64,000 nucleotides of DNA from Caulobacter sp. 73W (GTDB taxonomy: Bacteria; Pseudomonadota; Alphaproteobacteria; Caulobacterales; Caulobacteraceae), in assembly GCF_041021955.1 (NCBI RefSeq), contig NZ_CP158375.1:1612001-1676000 (forward strand). The letters are read 5' to 3'. Under the pieces are notes generated by a model. The model worked only from the letters and a program-made list of their open reading frames with translations, was not told the DNA's origin and did not search any database. Below, in pieces: positions 9,295 to 17,390 of this stretch. The translations under genes and the position numbers were made by a program. Each line of letters opens with the position of its first letter. Within the stretch, counting starts at the first letter, position 1.

Positions 9295-10281
9295 TCAGGT
9301 GCTCATATTTTTACGAAGGTCCGCCGGCTGCAGGACGATCTGGTCATCGCGGGTGACCACAGCCAAGCCAAGCATGCCGGCGGCCGCCTTGGCGAAGCTC
9401 TCAGGCTCGTTGGTGCGGAACCAGCCCACGAGCCGCTCCTCGGCCAAGGCGGGATCATCGAAGACGATCTTGCGGGCGTTGTAGCGATTGAACTCAGCCA
9501 CCGCCTCGCCCAGCGTATCGCCCTCCAGGATGATCTGGCCCGAGCGCCAGGCCAGGGCCCTGTCGATTTCGGCGACGGCGTAGCGCGGCTGGGCGACCAT
9601 GCCTTGCGGATCGATCAGCACCCGCTGACCTGCGGCGACCCTTAACGGCTCGGCGCCAAGGCGGCGGCGGGGCTGGACAGACACCACGCCCTCGGTGACC
9701 AGGACCTCGACGCCGGCCTCACGGCGACGCACGGAAAAGGCGGTGCCGATCGCCGTGACGTTGACCGGGCCGCTGGCGACCACGAAGGGCCGCTTGGGGT
9801 CCTTGGCGACTTCGAACCAGGCCTCGCCGGCGTCCAGACGAAGGCGGCGTTTGCCCGCCTCATAGTCGACGCGGACCTGGCTTGCGGTATTGATCAGCAG
9901 GCGCGAGCCGTCCTTGAGCGGCACTTCGCGCACCTCGCCGACGGCGGTGCCGTAGATGACGTCCTGACCACGGGTGACGAGCACCGCCGCGACCCCGGCG
10001 GCCGCAGCGATCCCGGCCCCGCCCAGGCCTGCGCTCAACAGTCCCCGCCGCGACAGGCCGCCCTGGGCGCGCGGCGCCGGCCGGCCGTCGGCGGCGAGGA
10101 CGCTGGCGCGGTCCATCGCCGCCCATCCGGCCTGGGCGCGCAGATAGGCGCCGCGATGACGCCGATCCGCCTCGAGCCAAGCCTCTAGCGCCGCCTGGTC
10201 GACGTCGCTCCAGCCTTGGCCATCGCGACGCACGACCCAGCGCGCGGCCTCCTGATCAATGGCGTTCACGGACGGGCTCAT
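9295..10281 (-). CDS. FecR-family anti-sigma regulator
   Basis: An inner-membrane regulator of 328 residues that would hold the upstream ECF sigma factor inactive until signalled by the receptor. The N-terminal cytoplasmic DUF4880-type segment is visible (AIDQEAARWVVRRDG, ALEAWLEADRRHRGAYLRA), then one membrane segment (LGGAGIAAAAGVAAVLVT), then the periplasmic FecR domain (TAVGEVREVPLKDGSRL, GEAWFEVAKDPKRPFVV, VTAIGTAFSVR) and a C-terminal STN-like piece (LGEAVAEFNRYN). The ATG at 10281 is chosen; a TTG start at 10296 is also possible. The start lies inside the sigma gene end (26 bp overlap), indicating translational coupling. Confidence 0.93.
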   Translation of the reverse strand: MSPSVNAIDQEAARWVVRRDGQGWSDVDQAALEAWLEADRRHRGAYLRAQAGWAAMDRASVLAADGRPAPRAQGGLSRRGLLSAGLGGAGIAAAAGVAAVLVTRGQDVIYGTAVGEVREVPLKDGSRLLINTASQVRVDYEAGKRRLRLDAGEAWFEVAKDPKRPFVVASGPVNVTAIGTAFSVRRREAGVEVLVTEGVVSVQPRRRLGAEPLRVAAGQRVLIDPQGMVAQPRYAVAEIDRALAWRSGQIILEGDTLGEAVAEFNRYNARKIVFDDPALAEERLVGWFRTNEPESFAKAAAGMLGLAVVTRDDQIVLQPADLRKNMST

Positions 10282-10834
10282 GCTGGTTGTACTCAATCGG
10301 CTTGGCCCTGGTCTGGTCGGCTTGCGCCAAGGCCTTGGTGATCATGCGCAGCCCCCTGGCCGCGTCGTTCTCCACGACGTTCTCGCTCACGCCAAGACGC
10401 AAGGCGATCTCACGCTGGGACAGGCCGTGAATCTTGCGAAGCTGCAAGATCGTGCGGCAGCGGACCGGCAGCGCGTCCATCAAGGCCTTGACCCTGGCGA
10501 GCTCTCGACGTCCGGCGGTGATGCGTTCGGGCGAGGGCTCTTCATCTACGATGTTCGCCGTCTCGATTTCCGTCAGGGTGTCGAGACGAACCACCCGCGC
10601 CCTGCGCATCTGCTCAAGGACGATGTTGCGCGCCGTCGAGAACAGATAGGCGCGCGGATTGGTGATGTGGCTTACGTCCGCCAGGGTCGAGAGGCGGCAA
10701 TAGGCCTCTTGGATGACATCGTCGACTTCGGCGCGATCCTTGAATGCGCGCCGCAGCCAGGCGCGAACGGCGCCCTCATGAGGCAAGACCTCCACGGCCA
10801 CCCACTCTACGATCCTGCGGCTTTGTTCGCTCAC
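10256..10834 (-). CDS. ECF-family RNA polymerase sigma factor (FecI-like)
   Basis: A sigma factor of 192 residues. Region 2 is seen in EVDDVIQEAYCRLSTLADV and RAYLFSTARNIVLEQMRRAR; region 4 with its helix-turn-helix in LPVRCRTILQLRKIHGLSQ and REIALRLGVSENVVENDAARG. The start is a GTG at 10834 preceded by GGGGAG. With the FecR gene overlapping its end and an STN-bearing TonB receptor next, it should drive transcription of this receptor operon in response to the transported ligand. Its own promoter must lie in the roughly 75 bp between its start and the terminator of the next gene upstream. Confidence 0.95.
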   Translation of the reverse strand: MSEQSRRIVEWVAVEVLPHEGAVRAWLRRAFKDRAEVDDVIQEAYCRLSTLADVSHITNPRAYLFSTARNIVLEQMRRARVVRLDTLTEIETANIVDEEPSPERITAGRRELARVKALMDALPVRCRTILQLRKIHGLSQREIALRLGVSENVVENDAARGLRMITKALAQADQTRAKPIEYNQHEPVRERH

Positions 10835-10910
10835 ATCTCGCTCCCCGTGATGGATTGATGCACGGGCCGCACGCTTCCGTCACGCTTGCGATTATTTTGT
10901 TCGGTGAGCG

Positions 10911-10947
10911 GAAAAAGGCCGACGTCGAGCAGGGGCTCGACGTCGGC
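10911..10947 (-). terminator. Rho-independent terminator after the beta-propeller gene
   Basis: Read on the minus strand, a perfect 13-bp stem (GCCGACGTCGAGC paired with GCTCGACGTCGGC, 4-nt loop) is followed by CTTTTTCC. It lies 40 bp past the stop of the gene ending at 10987 and separates that operon from the sigma/fecR/receptor operon. Confidence 0.85.
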
Positions 10948-10986
10948 AAGGGCGCGGCTCGGAGGAGTTGAGCCACGCGGAGAGAG

Positions 10987-12015
10987 CTATTTTGCCGTGG
11001 CCGGCTTGAGTTCGGCGATCGAGACGCCCCGTTCGCCCTGGACCGCGTAGAGCAGGTAGGTTCGCGCCCCCTCGCGATAGATGGCGGGGTCGCGCAGCGC
11101 GTTTTCCGGGAAAGTGATCTTGCCGTTGCGAGACGGGGTGAACGGCAGGTTCGCCCCTTCGGCGGCTGTCTGGGGGCGTAGCAGCGAGACAGGCTCGCCC
11201 GCCTTCCAGGCGCGCCAGTCGCTCGTCATTTTTACCTTGGCGAGCATGATGTGTTCAGGCGCGTCGCCCAGGCGGGAGTAGAAGACCGACAGCTCGTCCC
11301 CGTCGTTGGCGACCGCCACGTGACGGATCGATTTGAAGACGACGTTGTGATCGAAGGGACCTTTGTCGGCGGCGACGAAGTTGGTCAGGCCGTCTTGGGA
11401 GCGCAGCAGGGGCGAGCCGGCGCGCGGCAAGGCGAAGTAGGCTCCGTCCCATCGCCAGACCCGAAAATAGCTTGGGCCCAGGGTCTCGGGGCGAACCTGA
11501 AACTTCAGGCCGTCGGTGGAGACCGCCACGTGAGAGGTTTGCTTGCGTCCGGCCAGGCTGGCCTGATAGCCGGGCTTATCGGGTGTCAGATCCTGCGGCA
11601 GCGGCCGCGTGTGGAAGTAGAGGCGGATCTGCTTTCGCTCATCGTCGACGATCACATCAGGAGAGGCGATGTGATCGGTGTTCCAGCTCAGATCACGCGT
11701 GTGAAGCACGCCGCCCTCGTGGATCCGCCAGGGACCAGTCAGTTGATCGGCATAAGCCAGACGGATGTGGTCGCCTTCGTGATGGGCGAAGTAGAGCAAG
11801 TACTTACCGGGCGCGTTGGGAAGCCAATCAGGCGCCTTGATCAGCGACGGGCCGTTGATGTTCTCGCCGTGAGCGCCAAGCATGGACGGCGTGATGATCG
11901 GACCGCCCATCCGCTCGATGCGGTACGGCGACGTGGGCGCCTGCTCGCGCGCCGCCAGGGCGCCAGCTCCCATGGCCAAAGCCGCGCCCAAAAGTGCGAT
12001 CCTGTTCAGCCTCAC
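10987..12015 (-). CDS. Exported beta-propeller protein, possibly glycoside-hydrolase (GH43-like)
   Basis: A protein of about 342 residues starting at a GTG (12015) with a strong GGGAGGAGGG site upstream; an N-terminal hydrophobic segment (ALLGAALAMGAGALA) suggests export. The body has repeated blade-like motifs: YLLYFAHHEGDHIRLAYAD, ASPDVIVDDERKQIRLYFH, LPRAGSPLLRSQDGL, HIMLAKVKMTSDWRAW and RDPAIYREGARTYLLYAV. This spacing is typical of five-bladed propellers of GH43/GH62/GH117-like or sialidase-like folds, but I cannot identify the catalytic acids with confidence. It follows the MFS gene by 174 bp and is closed by a terminator, so it is probably the last gene of the iclR-linked operon. The function is unproven. 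Confidence 0.7.
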   Translation of the reverse strand: MRLNRIALLGAALAMGAGALAAREQAPTSPYRIERMGGPIITPSMLGAHGENINGPSLIKAPDWLPNAPGKYLLYFAHHEGDHIRLAYADQLTGPWRIHEGGVLHTRDLSWNTDHIASPDVIVDDERKQIRLYFHTRPLPQDLTPDKPGYQASLAGRKQTSHVAVSTDGLKFQVRPETLGPSYFRVWRWDGAYFALPRAGSPLLRSQDGLTNFVAADKGPFDHNVVFKSIRHVAVANDGDELSVFYSRLGDAPEHIMLAKVKMTSDWRAWKAGEPVSLLRPQTAAEGANLPFTPSRNGKITFPENALRDPAIYREGARTYLLYAVQGERGVSIAELKPATAK

Positions 12016-12189
12016 GCGCCCTCCTCCCGGCTCTTTACGAGGCCGGCTTACTGGGAGGATGAGCAAGCGCGGGTTTTCCGTCAGACAGGCGAGCCAAGCG
12101 AAGGCGAAATGGCCGGCAAAGGCATTAACCGACGCCCCCCCGCCACGGTTAGTTCGGTGCGGCGCTTGGCATATATCGCACCAACATAA

Positions 12190-13437
12190 TCAGACTTTAG
12201 ACGCGGAGAGCTGCGCTCTTGCCCCCTGCGCGGAAGCCAGCACGAAGAAAGCGACCCCAGTGGCCGCCGCCACGGCCGCCAGCAAGGTAAGTCCGGCTTG
12301 CGGCCCAAGCGAAGCCTTGAGGATGCCCATCAAAAGCGGCGCAGTGGCGCCCACCACATAGGCCACCGCGACGATGAGACCCGTGACGGTCGCGCGCAGG
12401 CGATTGTCGACCTCGGCGAAGATCGCCGCGTAGAGGTTGGCGTCATAGACCCCGCGGAAAAGCCCAAATCCCGCCAGCGCCAGATAGACCAGCCACGGCG
12501 TCTGTCCTTGGGCGGCGAGCCAGATGAACGGGCCGCAGGCGATGAGCGCTAGCGCCATGGACAGCGCCCGCAACCGTGGTCGACCAACCGCCATGCGGTC
12601 GGTTGCAAACCCGGCCGCGAGCAGACCCAGATAGCCAAGAACATGGTGGAAGACGACGGCGTAGAAGCCTGCCGCCGCCAGCGGCATGTCGAACCGTTCG
12701 TAGAGAATGGTGGGCATCCAAGTCAGGTATCCGACAAGGACGAAGACCAGTCCGCTGAAGCCCAAGGTCTGACCGATAAGACTTGGACTCGACAACAGAT
12801 AGCGGACGGACTCGCCAAGCCGCGCCGGGGAAGCAATCTCGCTGCGCGGGGGTGGCGGCGCGCTTCGTGCTCGCCACAAGATCACCAGGGCCCAGGCAAT
12901 GCCCGCCGCGCCAAAGACGGCGAAGGCGGCGCGCCAGCCATGGTGGTCGGCGACCCAGCCGGCGAAAAGGCTGCCGAGCACCACGCCTGTATAGTTGGCC
13001 GTCTGATGAATCGACAGGGCTCGCGACCGGGTCTCGTCGTGGTTGTCTGCGATCAGGGCGTTGGCCGCAGGGGCATAGAGAGCCTCGCCAGCGCCGGTGG
13101 CGACGCCTCGGAAGAGAAGCAGAAATAGGAAACCTGGGGCAAATCCCGTCAGCAAGGTGCCGATGCTGAACACCAGCAGGCTGAGCACGACGATGGAGCG
13201 GCGGTTGAACCGATCTCCGGCCAGTCCGGCGAACGGGACGAGCAGACCAAAGACGATGGTGAAGGTGGTGGCGACGAGGCCCATCTGCTGATCGGACAAG
13301 CCGAACTCGGCCCGGATAAGAGGCAGCGTCACCCCAAAGATCTGCCGGTCGGCCTGGTTCAGGAAGTAGGCGAACCAGAGGAGCGCGACGATCTCCCATC
13401 GCGCCCACGTAGAGACGGGGCGGGCTGCGGCGGTCAT
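12190..13437 (-). CDS. MFS transporter
   Basis: A 415-residue inner-membrane transporter with about 12 hydrophobic segments. The MFS signature between helices 2 and 3 is visible (LAGDRFNRRSIVVLS), and the N-terminal region NQADRQIFGVTLPLIRAEFG resembles the anion:cation symporter/sugar-acid branch. It overlaps the lactonase gene by 4 bp (ATGA), so the pair is translationally coupled. In this context the likely cargo is a uronate, a disaccharide or a lactone product of polysaccharide breakdown; the exact substrate cannot be read from the sequence. Confidence 0.92.
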   Translation of the reverse strand: MTAAARPVSTWARWEIVALLWFAYFLNQADRQIFGVTLPLIRAEFGLSDQQMGLVATTFTIVFGLLVPFAGLAGDRFNRRSIVVLSLLVFSIGTLLTGFAPGFLFLLLFRGVATGAGEALYAPAANALIADNHDETRSRALSIHQTANYTGVVLGSLFAGWVADHHGWRAAFAVFGAAGIAWALVILWRARSAPPPPRSEIASPARLGESVRYLLSSPSLIGQTLGFSGLVFVLVGYLTWMPTILYERFDMPLAAAGFYAVVFHHVLGYLGLLAAGFATDRMAVGRPRLRALSMALALIACGPFIWLAAQGQTPWLVYLALAGFGLFRGVYDANLYAAIFAEVDNRLRATVTGLIVAVAYVVGATAPLLMGILKASLGPQAGLTLLAAVAAATGVAFFVLASAQGARAQLSASKV

Positions 13438-14285
13438 TGACGATCTCCGAAATGGTCCGGTCCGAGGGCCAGGGGCAGGCCCGGCCCGGCGTGCGGATAG
13501 GCGAGCAGCCGGCCGTGCTCGGTTTCAGTGACGACCAGTCCCCAGCGCCCGTGCGGGTCAAAGGCGCAGTTGCTGGGATTGGCGCCCGGAATCGGCAGAG
13601 GCGCCAGCGCCTCTCCGTCTGGTGCGAACACGGCCACATGCGATGCGCCATAGACGGCGACGAAGAGGCGGCCGTCCCGGGCGACCGCCAGGCCGTCGGG
13701 ACCGATCGGTCCGCTGGTCTGGCACAGCACCTGCGGATCTATCCAGGCTCCGGCGGGGTCGAACCCTCCGCGCCACAGGCGCTGCCTGCGGGTCTCGGCG
13801 ACGATCAGATCGCCTGCGGCGTTGAAGGCGACGCCGTTGGGAAAGTAGAGGCCGTCGGCCAGGCGTTTTGACCTGCCGTCCTCGCCGGTGAAGACCACAT
13901 AGCCTGTCGGCTCAGTCCGCAAGTCTCCGGGGCAGCTGAACACCAGTCCCCCTGACGGATGGAAGGCCAGGTCATTGGGCTTGTCGAGCGGCGCGCCATC
14001 CAGGGCGTCGATCACGGTTTCCAACCGGCCGGCTTTGGGCTCCAGGCGTCGCACGGCGCCGAGCATCGCGTCGCAGATCCATAGGCTTCCGTCCGCGCCC
14101 GCGGCCAGGCCGTTGGGGGCGCCGCCGACTTCGAACCGCCGCACGTCGCCGGGCGCCGCGATGCGCGCCAGCGCCCCGCCCTGCAGCTCCACGCACCAAA
14201 GCGCGCCGGATGCGTCGAAGACCGGACCTTCGGGGAAGCGCAGTCCTTCGGCGAGGACAATCGGCTCCATCGCCGCGGCGGTCAT
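13434..14285 (-). CDS. SMP-30/gluconolactonase-family lactonase
   Basis: A 283-residue six-bladed propeller enzyme that would hydrolyse a sugar lactone. Characteristic stretches include LRFPEGPVFDASGALWCVE (metal-ligand Glu), KPNDLAFHPSGGLVFSCPG (ligand Asn/Asp region), FPNGVAFNAAGDLIVAET and GPDGLAVARDGRLFVAVYG. The ATG at 14285 overlaps the previous stop (ATGA), and the gene itself overlaps the MFS start. The open frame continues upstream to 14687, but that part is a shadow of the two preceding genes. It probably acts after a sugar dehydrogenase such as the SDR encoded at 16,537. Confidence 0.9.
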   Translation of the reverse strand: MTAAAMEPIVLAEGLRFPEGPVFDASGALWCVELQGGALARIAAPGDVRRFEVGGAPNGLAAGADGSLWICDAMLGAVRRLEPKAGRLETVIDALDGAPLDKPNDLAFHPSGGLVFSCPGDLRTEPTGYVVFTGEDGRSKRLADGLYFPNGVAFNAAGDLIVAETRRQRLWRGGFDPAGAWIDPQVLCQTSGPIGPDGLAVARDGRLFVAVYGASHVAVFAPDGEALAPLPIPGANPSNCAFDPHGRWGLVVTETEHGRLLAYPHAGPGLPLALGPDHFGDRQ

Positions 14286-14617
14286 TTGAGATGAAGCGTA
14301 ACGAGGAGGGTGCGGGAGGCGTCGTGAGGCAGGTCCGCAGCGAGCCGCAACCAGTTGCCAAAGTGAGCGACGCGCACGAAGGCGACGCCATCGCCGTCTT
14401 GGACCGGCAATTCCACGACGCCGCCTTCGCGCACCCATCGCATGCCGTCTGGCGAAATCTCCACATGCGCCTGACAGGCCTGGCCCGTTCCGGCCTTCAA
14501 GGCGCGCACGAAGAAGATCGCCTCTTGGGCCCATCCGGCCTCGAAGGGCTCGGTGGCGCACGAGCCGGTCCAAGTCTCGTTGCGCGCGACGACGGCGGTC
14601 TGGCTTTCGCGAAGCAT
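14282..14617 (-). CDS. Small conserved-context protein of unknown function
   Basis: A 111-residue protein beginning MLRESQTAVV at 14617, where its ATG shares bases with the stop of the preceding gene (TGATG), and ending in an ATGA overlap with the lactonase. This strict coupling supports a real gene. It has no signal peptide or membrane segment. Alternating short strands (EAIFFVRALKAGTGQACQAH, VEISPDGMRWVREGG, LRLAADLPHDASRTLLVTLH) suggest a small beta-sandwich. I do not recognise the family. It may be a partner of the larger protein encoded just before it. Confidence 0.75.
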   Translation of the reverse strand: MLRESQTAVVARNETWTGSCATEPFEAGWAQEAIFFVRALKAGTGQACQAHVEISPDGMRWVREGGVVELPVQDGDGVAFVRVAHFGNWLRLAADLPHDASRTLLVTLHLK

Positions 14618-15507
14618 CAGAAGTCCCCCGACAGGCAGACGCTGTCCACGTAGCCGAAAGCGCGCTTGTCGGCGGCCGTCTCGACAAAGAAAGCGATGTT
14701 GAGCATGCACCACAGGTTCTTCATGGCCGGCATGCGGATCGGCGCGAAGGTCGACAGATCGAACAGGCGATCGTTACACTGGAAGCCGGTGGCGCTCATG
14801 GACGCCAGGTCGAAATCCAGCGCCACATAGGTCCAGTTCACCTTGGTTGGAATCTCGTTGTAGCAGAGCCGCTGTGCGCCATCGGGAAGATCCACCCAGC
14901 CCTCGTCGGCCAAGTGAAAATGGCTGACGGTCTCATCGCTGGCGCCGATGTCGTGGATCGTCGGGCTGCCTGGCTTGAACTGCCACTTCTGCGCCAGGCC
15001 GTCGTTCGTGGCGTTGAGGTAGCGAAGGTGAGGCATGACCCGCTCAGGCGATGGAGCGCCGTCGCCGCTTTGCAGGTCGAACAGGAAGCCGAATGCCTTG
15101 AAGTCCCGATCCGAAAGCGCCAGCTCCGAGGCCTCCGGCTTGAAGGTCATGTAAAACTCCAGCCGCACGGGTCCCGCCTTGCGGAACGTCAGGCGCTTGA
15201 TGGCGACGGCGGCGGCGTCGCGTTTGGGACGGGTGGCGATCTTAAGAGCGTAGCTGCCGTCCAGGCCGCCATGTGATCCGCCGTCCCAGTGCGAAAGCGT
15301 CGACAGCATCGGGTTGGTGAGCTGCTGGTATCCCGGCAGCATGGTGTCGAGGTCGCCCTCATAGTTGCCCACCAGCTGCGACCAGCCGCAGGCGCCCCGG
15401 TCAAAGTCGTCCAAGGTGATGATGCGCGGCAGCGGGTCAAAACGGCTGATGCGCGGGTCAGCGAGCTGGGCCGCACGATGGTGCGGATCGGTGTCGAGGC
15501 GGGACAA
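14617..15507 (-). CDS. Unrecognised protein, probably beta-sandwich, first structural gene after iclR
   Basis: A protein of about 296 residues with no signal peptide. Notable stretches are RIITLDDFDRGACGWSQLVG, GYQQLTNPMLSTLSHWDGGS, ALKIATRPKRDAAAVAIKRL and LEFYMTFKPEASELALSDRD, then a well-ordered C-terminal half rich in W/Y/F. The pattern resembles carbohydrate-binding or heparin-lyase-II-like jellyrolls, but I cannot name the family. The start codon given is a TTG without a strong ribosome site, so the true start is uncertain. It lies 37 bp after iclR and is coupled to the small protein downstream, so it is expected to be co-regulated with the lactonase and the transporter. Confidence 0.75.
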   Translation of the reverse strand: MSRLDTDPHHRAAQLADPRISRFDPLPRIITLDDFDRGACGWSQLVGNYEGDLDTMLPGYQQLTNPMLSTLSHWDGGSHGGLDGSYALKIATRPKRDAAAVAIKRLTFRKAGPVRLEFYMTFKPEASELALSDRDFKAFGFLFDLQSGDGAPSPERVMPHLRYLNATNDGLAQKWQFKPGSPTIHDIGASDETVSHFHLADEGWVDLPDGAQRLCYNEIPTKVNWTYVALDFDLASMSATGFQCNDRLFDLSTFAPIRMPAMKNLWCMLNIAFFVETAADKRAFGYVDSVCLSGDF

Positions 15508-15544
15508 AGGCTGTGATCTTTCTGATTGACGTGTTGGCGACCCG

Positions 15545-16333
15545 TCAGGCCGTCGGCCGGCTGCCCAGCAAGGTTGAGATGTCCTGCGCCGCAGCGGCCA
15601 AGGCCGCGGCGGTCTCCTCGACGCTGATCGGGTTGGAGCGCTGGCTCAGATAGGGGACGGTCAAGGCGGCAGCGATCTGACCGTTATGGTCGAACACCGG
15701 CCGGCTCAGGTTGGTGATGCCGGGGATGCGAAGGCTCTGACGCTCTTCGAAGCCTTCTGTCGCCACAGCATCGATCTTGGCTGTGAAGGCGGCCAGTTCG
15801 GCCTCATCGATCACTTGCGCCAGCTGCTCGAAGAGCCGAGCGCGTCCGCTTTTCGATAGGAACGCGGCCAACAGGAAGCCCGAGCTTGTCTCCCAGATGG
15901 GAAACTGAGCGCCAAGCCGGACGGAGTAGCGGATCGGCAGCGGCGAATCGACCTGCGCGACGATCACCACGGAGGTGCGGTCCATGACCACCAGATGGCA
16001 GCTTTGCCCCACCCCTTGAGCCAGCGCCTCCATGGCCGGCACGGCGCACGAGACGAGGGAGCGCAGCGGCGGCTGTTCGTGTGAGAGTCGGAACATTCGC
16101 ATGGACAAGGTGTAGAGGTCTGAGGCGTCGCGCTCGATGTAACCGCGCCAGTCCAGATATTGGATGATGCGGTAGATCTCTCCGGTGGAGCGCTCCAGTC
16201 GCTGCGCGATGGCGGTGACATTGAGGCCGCCCGGCGCTTGGGCCAGGAGCTCCATGATCTCCAGCCCCTTCTCCAGGGCCGGGACGCTGTAGCGCGAGGC
16301 GCTCTGCGGCTCTTCGCCCGCTTTCACCACCAT
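15545..16333 (-). CDS. IclR-family transcriptional regulator
   Basis: A 262-residue regulator with an N-terminal winged helix-turn-helix (SVPALEKGLEIMELLAQAPG, NVTAIAQRLERSTGEIYRII) and a C-terminal IclR effector-binding domain (QSCHLVVMDRTSVVIVAQVD, IWETSSGFLLAAFLS, RIPGITNLSRPVFDHNGQI). The ATG at 16333 has an AGAGGAAAG-type site; the open frame extending to 16477 is not needed. It heads the minus-strand operon of two unknown proteins, lactonase and MFS, and diverges from the SDR/TonB-receptor operon. It probably controls both through the intergenic palindrome, responding to a sugar acid as many IclR proteins do. Confidence 0.95.
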   Translation of the reverse strand: MVVKAGEEPQSASRYSVPALEKGLEIMELLAQAPGGLNVTAIAQRLERSTGEIYRIIQYLDWRGYIERDASDLYTLSMRMFRLSHEQPPLRSLVSCAVPAMEALAQGVGQSCHLVVMDRTSVVIVAQVDSPLPIRYSVRLGAQFPIWETSSGFLLAAFLSKSGRARLFEQLAQVIDEAELAAFTAKIDAVATEGFEERQSLRIPGITNLSRPVFDHNGQIAAALTVPYLSQRSNPISVEETAAALAAAAQDISTLLGSRPTA

Positions 16334-16410
16334 CGATCTTTCCTCTCTCGCCCTGGCTTTGCGGGGCCTGAGGCAATCATGCCCACCGACGTTCCGCAAA
16401 AAATCCTTGC

Positions 16411-16424
16411 TCTCATCCATGAGA
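16411..16424. promoter_or_regulatory. Candidate IclR operator in the divergent promoter region
   Basis: A perfect 14-bp palindrome TCTCATCCATGAGA lies in the 203-bp region between iclR and the SDR gene. The half-site ATGAGA is repeated at 16438-16443, and a second short inverted repeat (CGTCG...CGACG) lies about 20 bp further on. Position and symmetry fit autoregulation plus control of the divergent operon; no binding evidence exists. Confidence 0.5.
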
Positions 16425-16536
16425 AGCGTTTTTACTGATGAGAGATTGGCATCGTCGCTGAGACGACGCAAGTGCATTTCGAAAGCGGATCGATGAAGAA
16501 TTCCGCTGCGAGAGGCACCTTGGAGGACGGCACATC

Positions 16537-17295
16537 GTGTTGAATTCGTTTGATCTTTCCGGACGCACTGCGCTTGTGACGGGCGCTGGCCGAGGTATTG
16601 GGCGCGCTATCGCGCTTGGACTGGCGAGTCACGGAGCGAACGTCGCTGTGCACGGCCGAGAGGCGGCTGATGGTCAAGGCACGGTCGCCGAGATCCACGA
16701 CATGCGCGGCAAGGCCAAGGCGTTTGGCGCCGATCTGGCCGATGCGAGCGGCCCGCGCCAGCTCGCCGACGAAGTGGTCGCCGAGTTTGGCCAGGTGGAT
16801 ATCCTGGTGCTCAACGCCTCCGTGGAGATCCGCCAGGACTGGCTGTCGGCCTCGGCCCCGGACATCGACCTTCAGCTGGCGGTGGATTTTCGCTCCAGCC
16901 TGCTGCTGTGCCAGGTGCTTGCGCCCCAGATGGCTGATCGCCGTTGGGGCCGGATCATCATGCTCGGGTCGATCCAGCAGACGCGGCCCAATCCCGACCT
17001 GCTGGTCTACGGGGCGGCCAAGGCTGCTCAGGCGCACATGGCGGCCAATCTGGCCAGGCACCTGGGACGCCAGGGCGTCACCGTCAACAACCTGTCGCCA
17101 GGCGCCATCGCCACCGATCGTAACGCTGTGGCGCTCTCGGATCCGACCTACCGGCTGAAGGTGGAGTTGCAGATCCCTGCTGGGCGCTTAGGCCGACCCG
17201 AAGACTGCGTCGGAGCGTGCGTGCTGCTCGCCTCTGACGCCGGAGCCTACATCAACGGCGCAGACCTGGCCGTGGACGGCGGGTGGGGAGCCTAG
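16537..17295 (+). CDS. SDR-family oxidoreductase, sugar-acid dehydrogenase-like
   Basis: A 252-residue short-chain dehydrogenase. It has the NAD(P)-binding TGAGRGIGRAIA near residue 15, LVLNAS in place of the usual NNAG, a Ser in LGSIQQTRP, the catalytic YGAAKAAQ (Tyr-Lys) and the SPGAIATD loop. It ends in the usual INGADLAVDGGW. The start is GTG at 16537 after GGAGG. It resembles gluconate 5-dehydrogenase/KduD-type enzymes. It opens the plus-strand operon with the TonB receptor and ManD, so a role in reducing or oxidising uronate-derived keto acids (for example fructuronate to mannonate, feeding ManD) is plausible. That assignment is inference. Confidence 0.88.
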   Translation: MLNSFDLSGRTALVTGAGRGIGRAIALGLASHGANVAVHGREAADGQGTVAEIHDMRGKAKAFGADLADASGPRQLADEVVAEFGQVDILVLNASVEIRQDWLSASAPDIDLQLAVDFRSSLLLCQVLAPQMADRRWGRIIMLGSIQQTRPNPDLLVYGAAKAAQAHMAANLARHLGRQGVTVNNLSPGAIATDRNAVALSDPTYRLKVELQIPAGRLGRPEDCVGACVLLASDAGAYINGADLAVDGGWGA

Positions 17296-17390
17296 CCGCA
17301 AAAGACAAAGACCTTAGCCCGGACGGCCACGGCCGCCGGATCGATCGAACGCCGAACAACGGCGAGCAATCCTTGGGGAGGATACAAGTA

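Noticed and set aside
14286-14687. N-terminal extension of the lactonase frame
   Set aside because: It overlaps two other supported genes, is Arg-rich and unlike the SMP-30 fold; the ATG at 14285 in an ATGA overlap explains the start.
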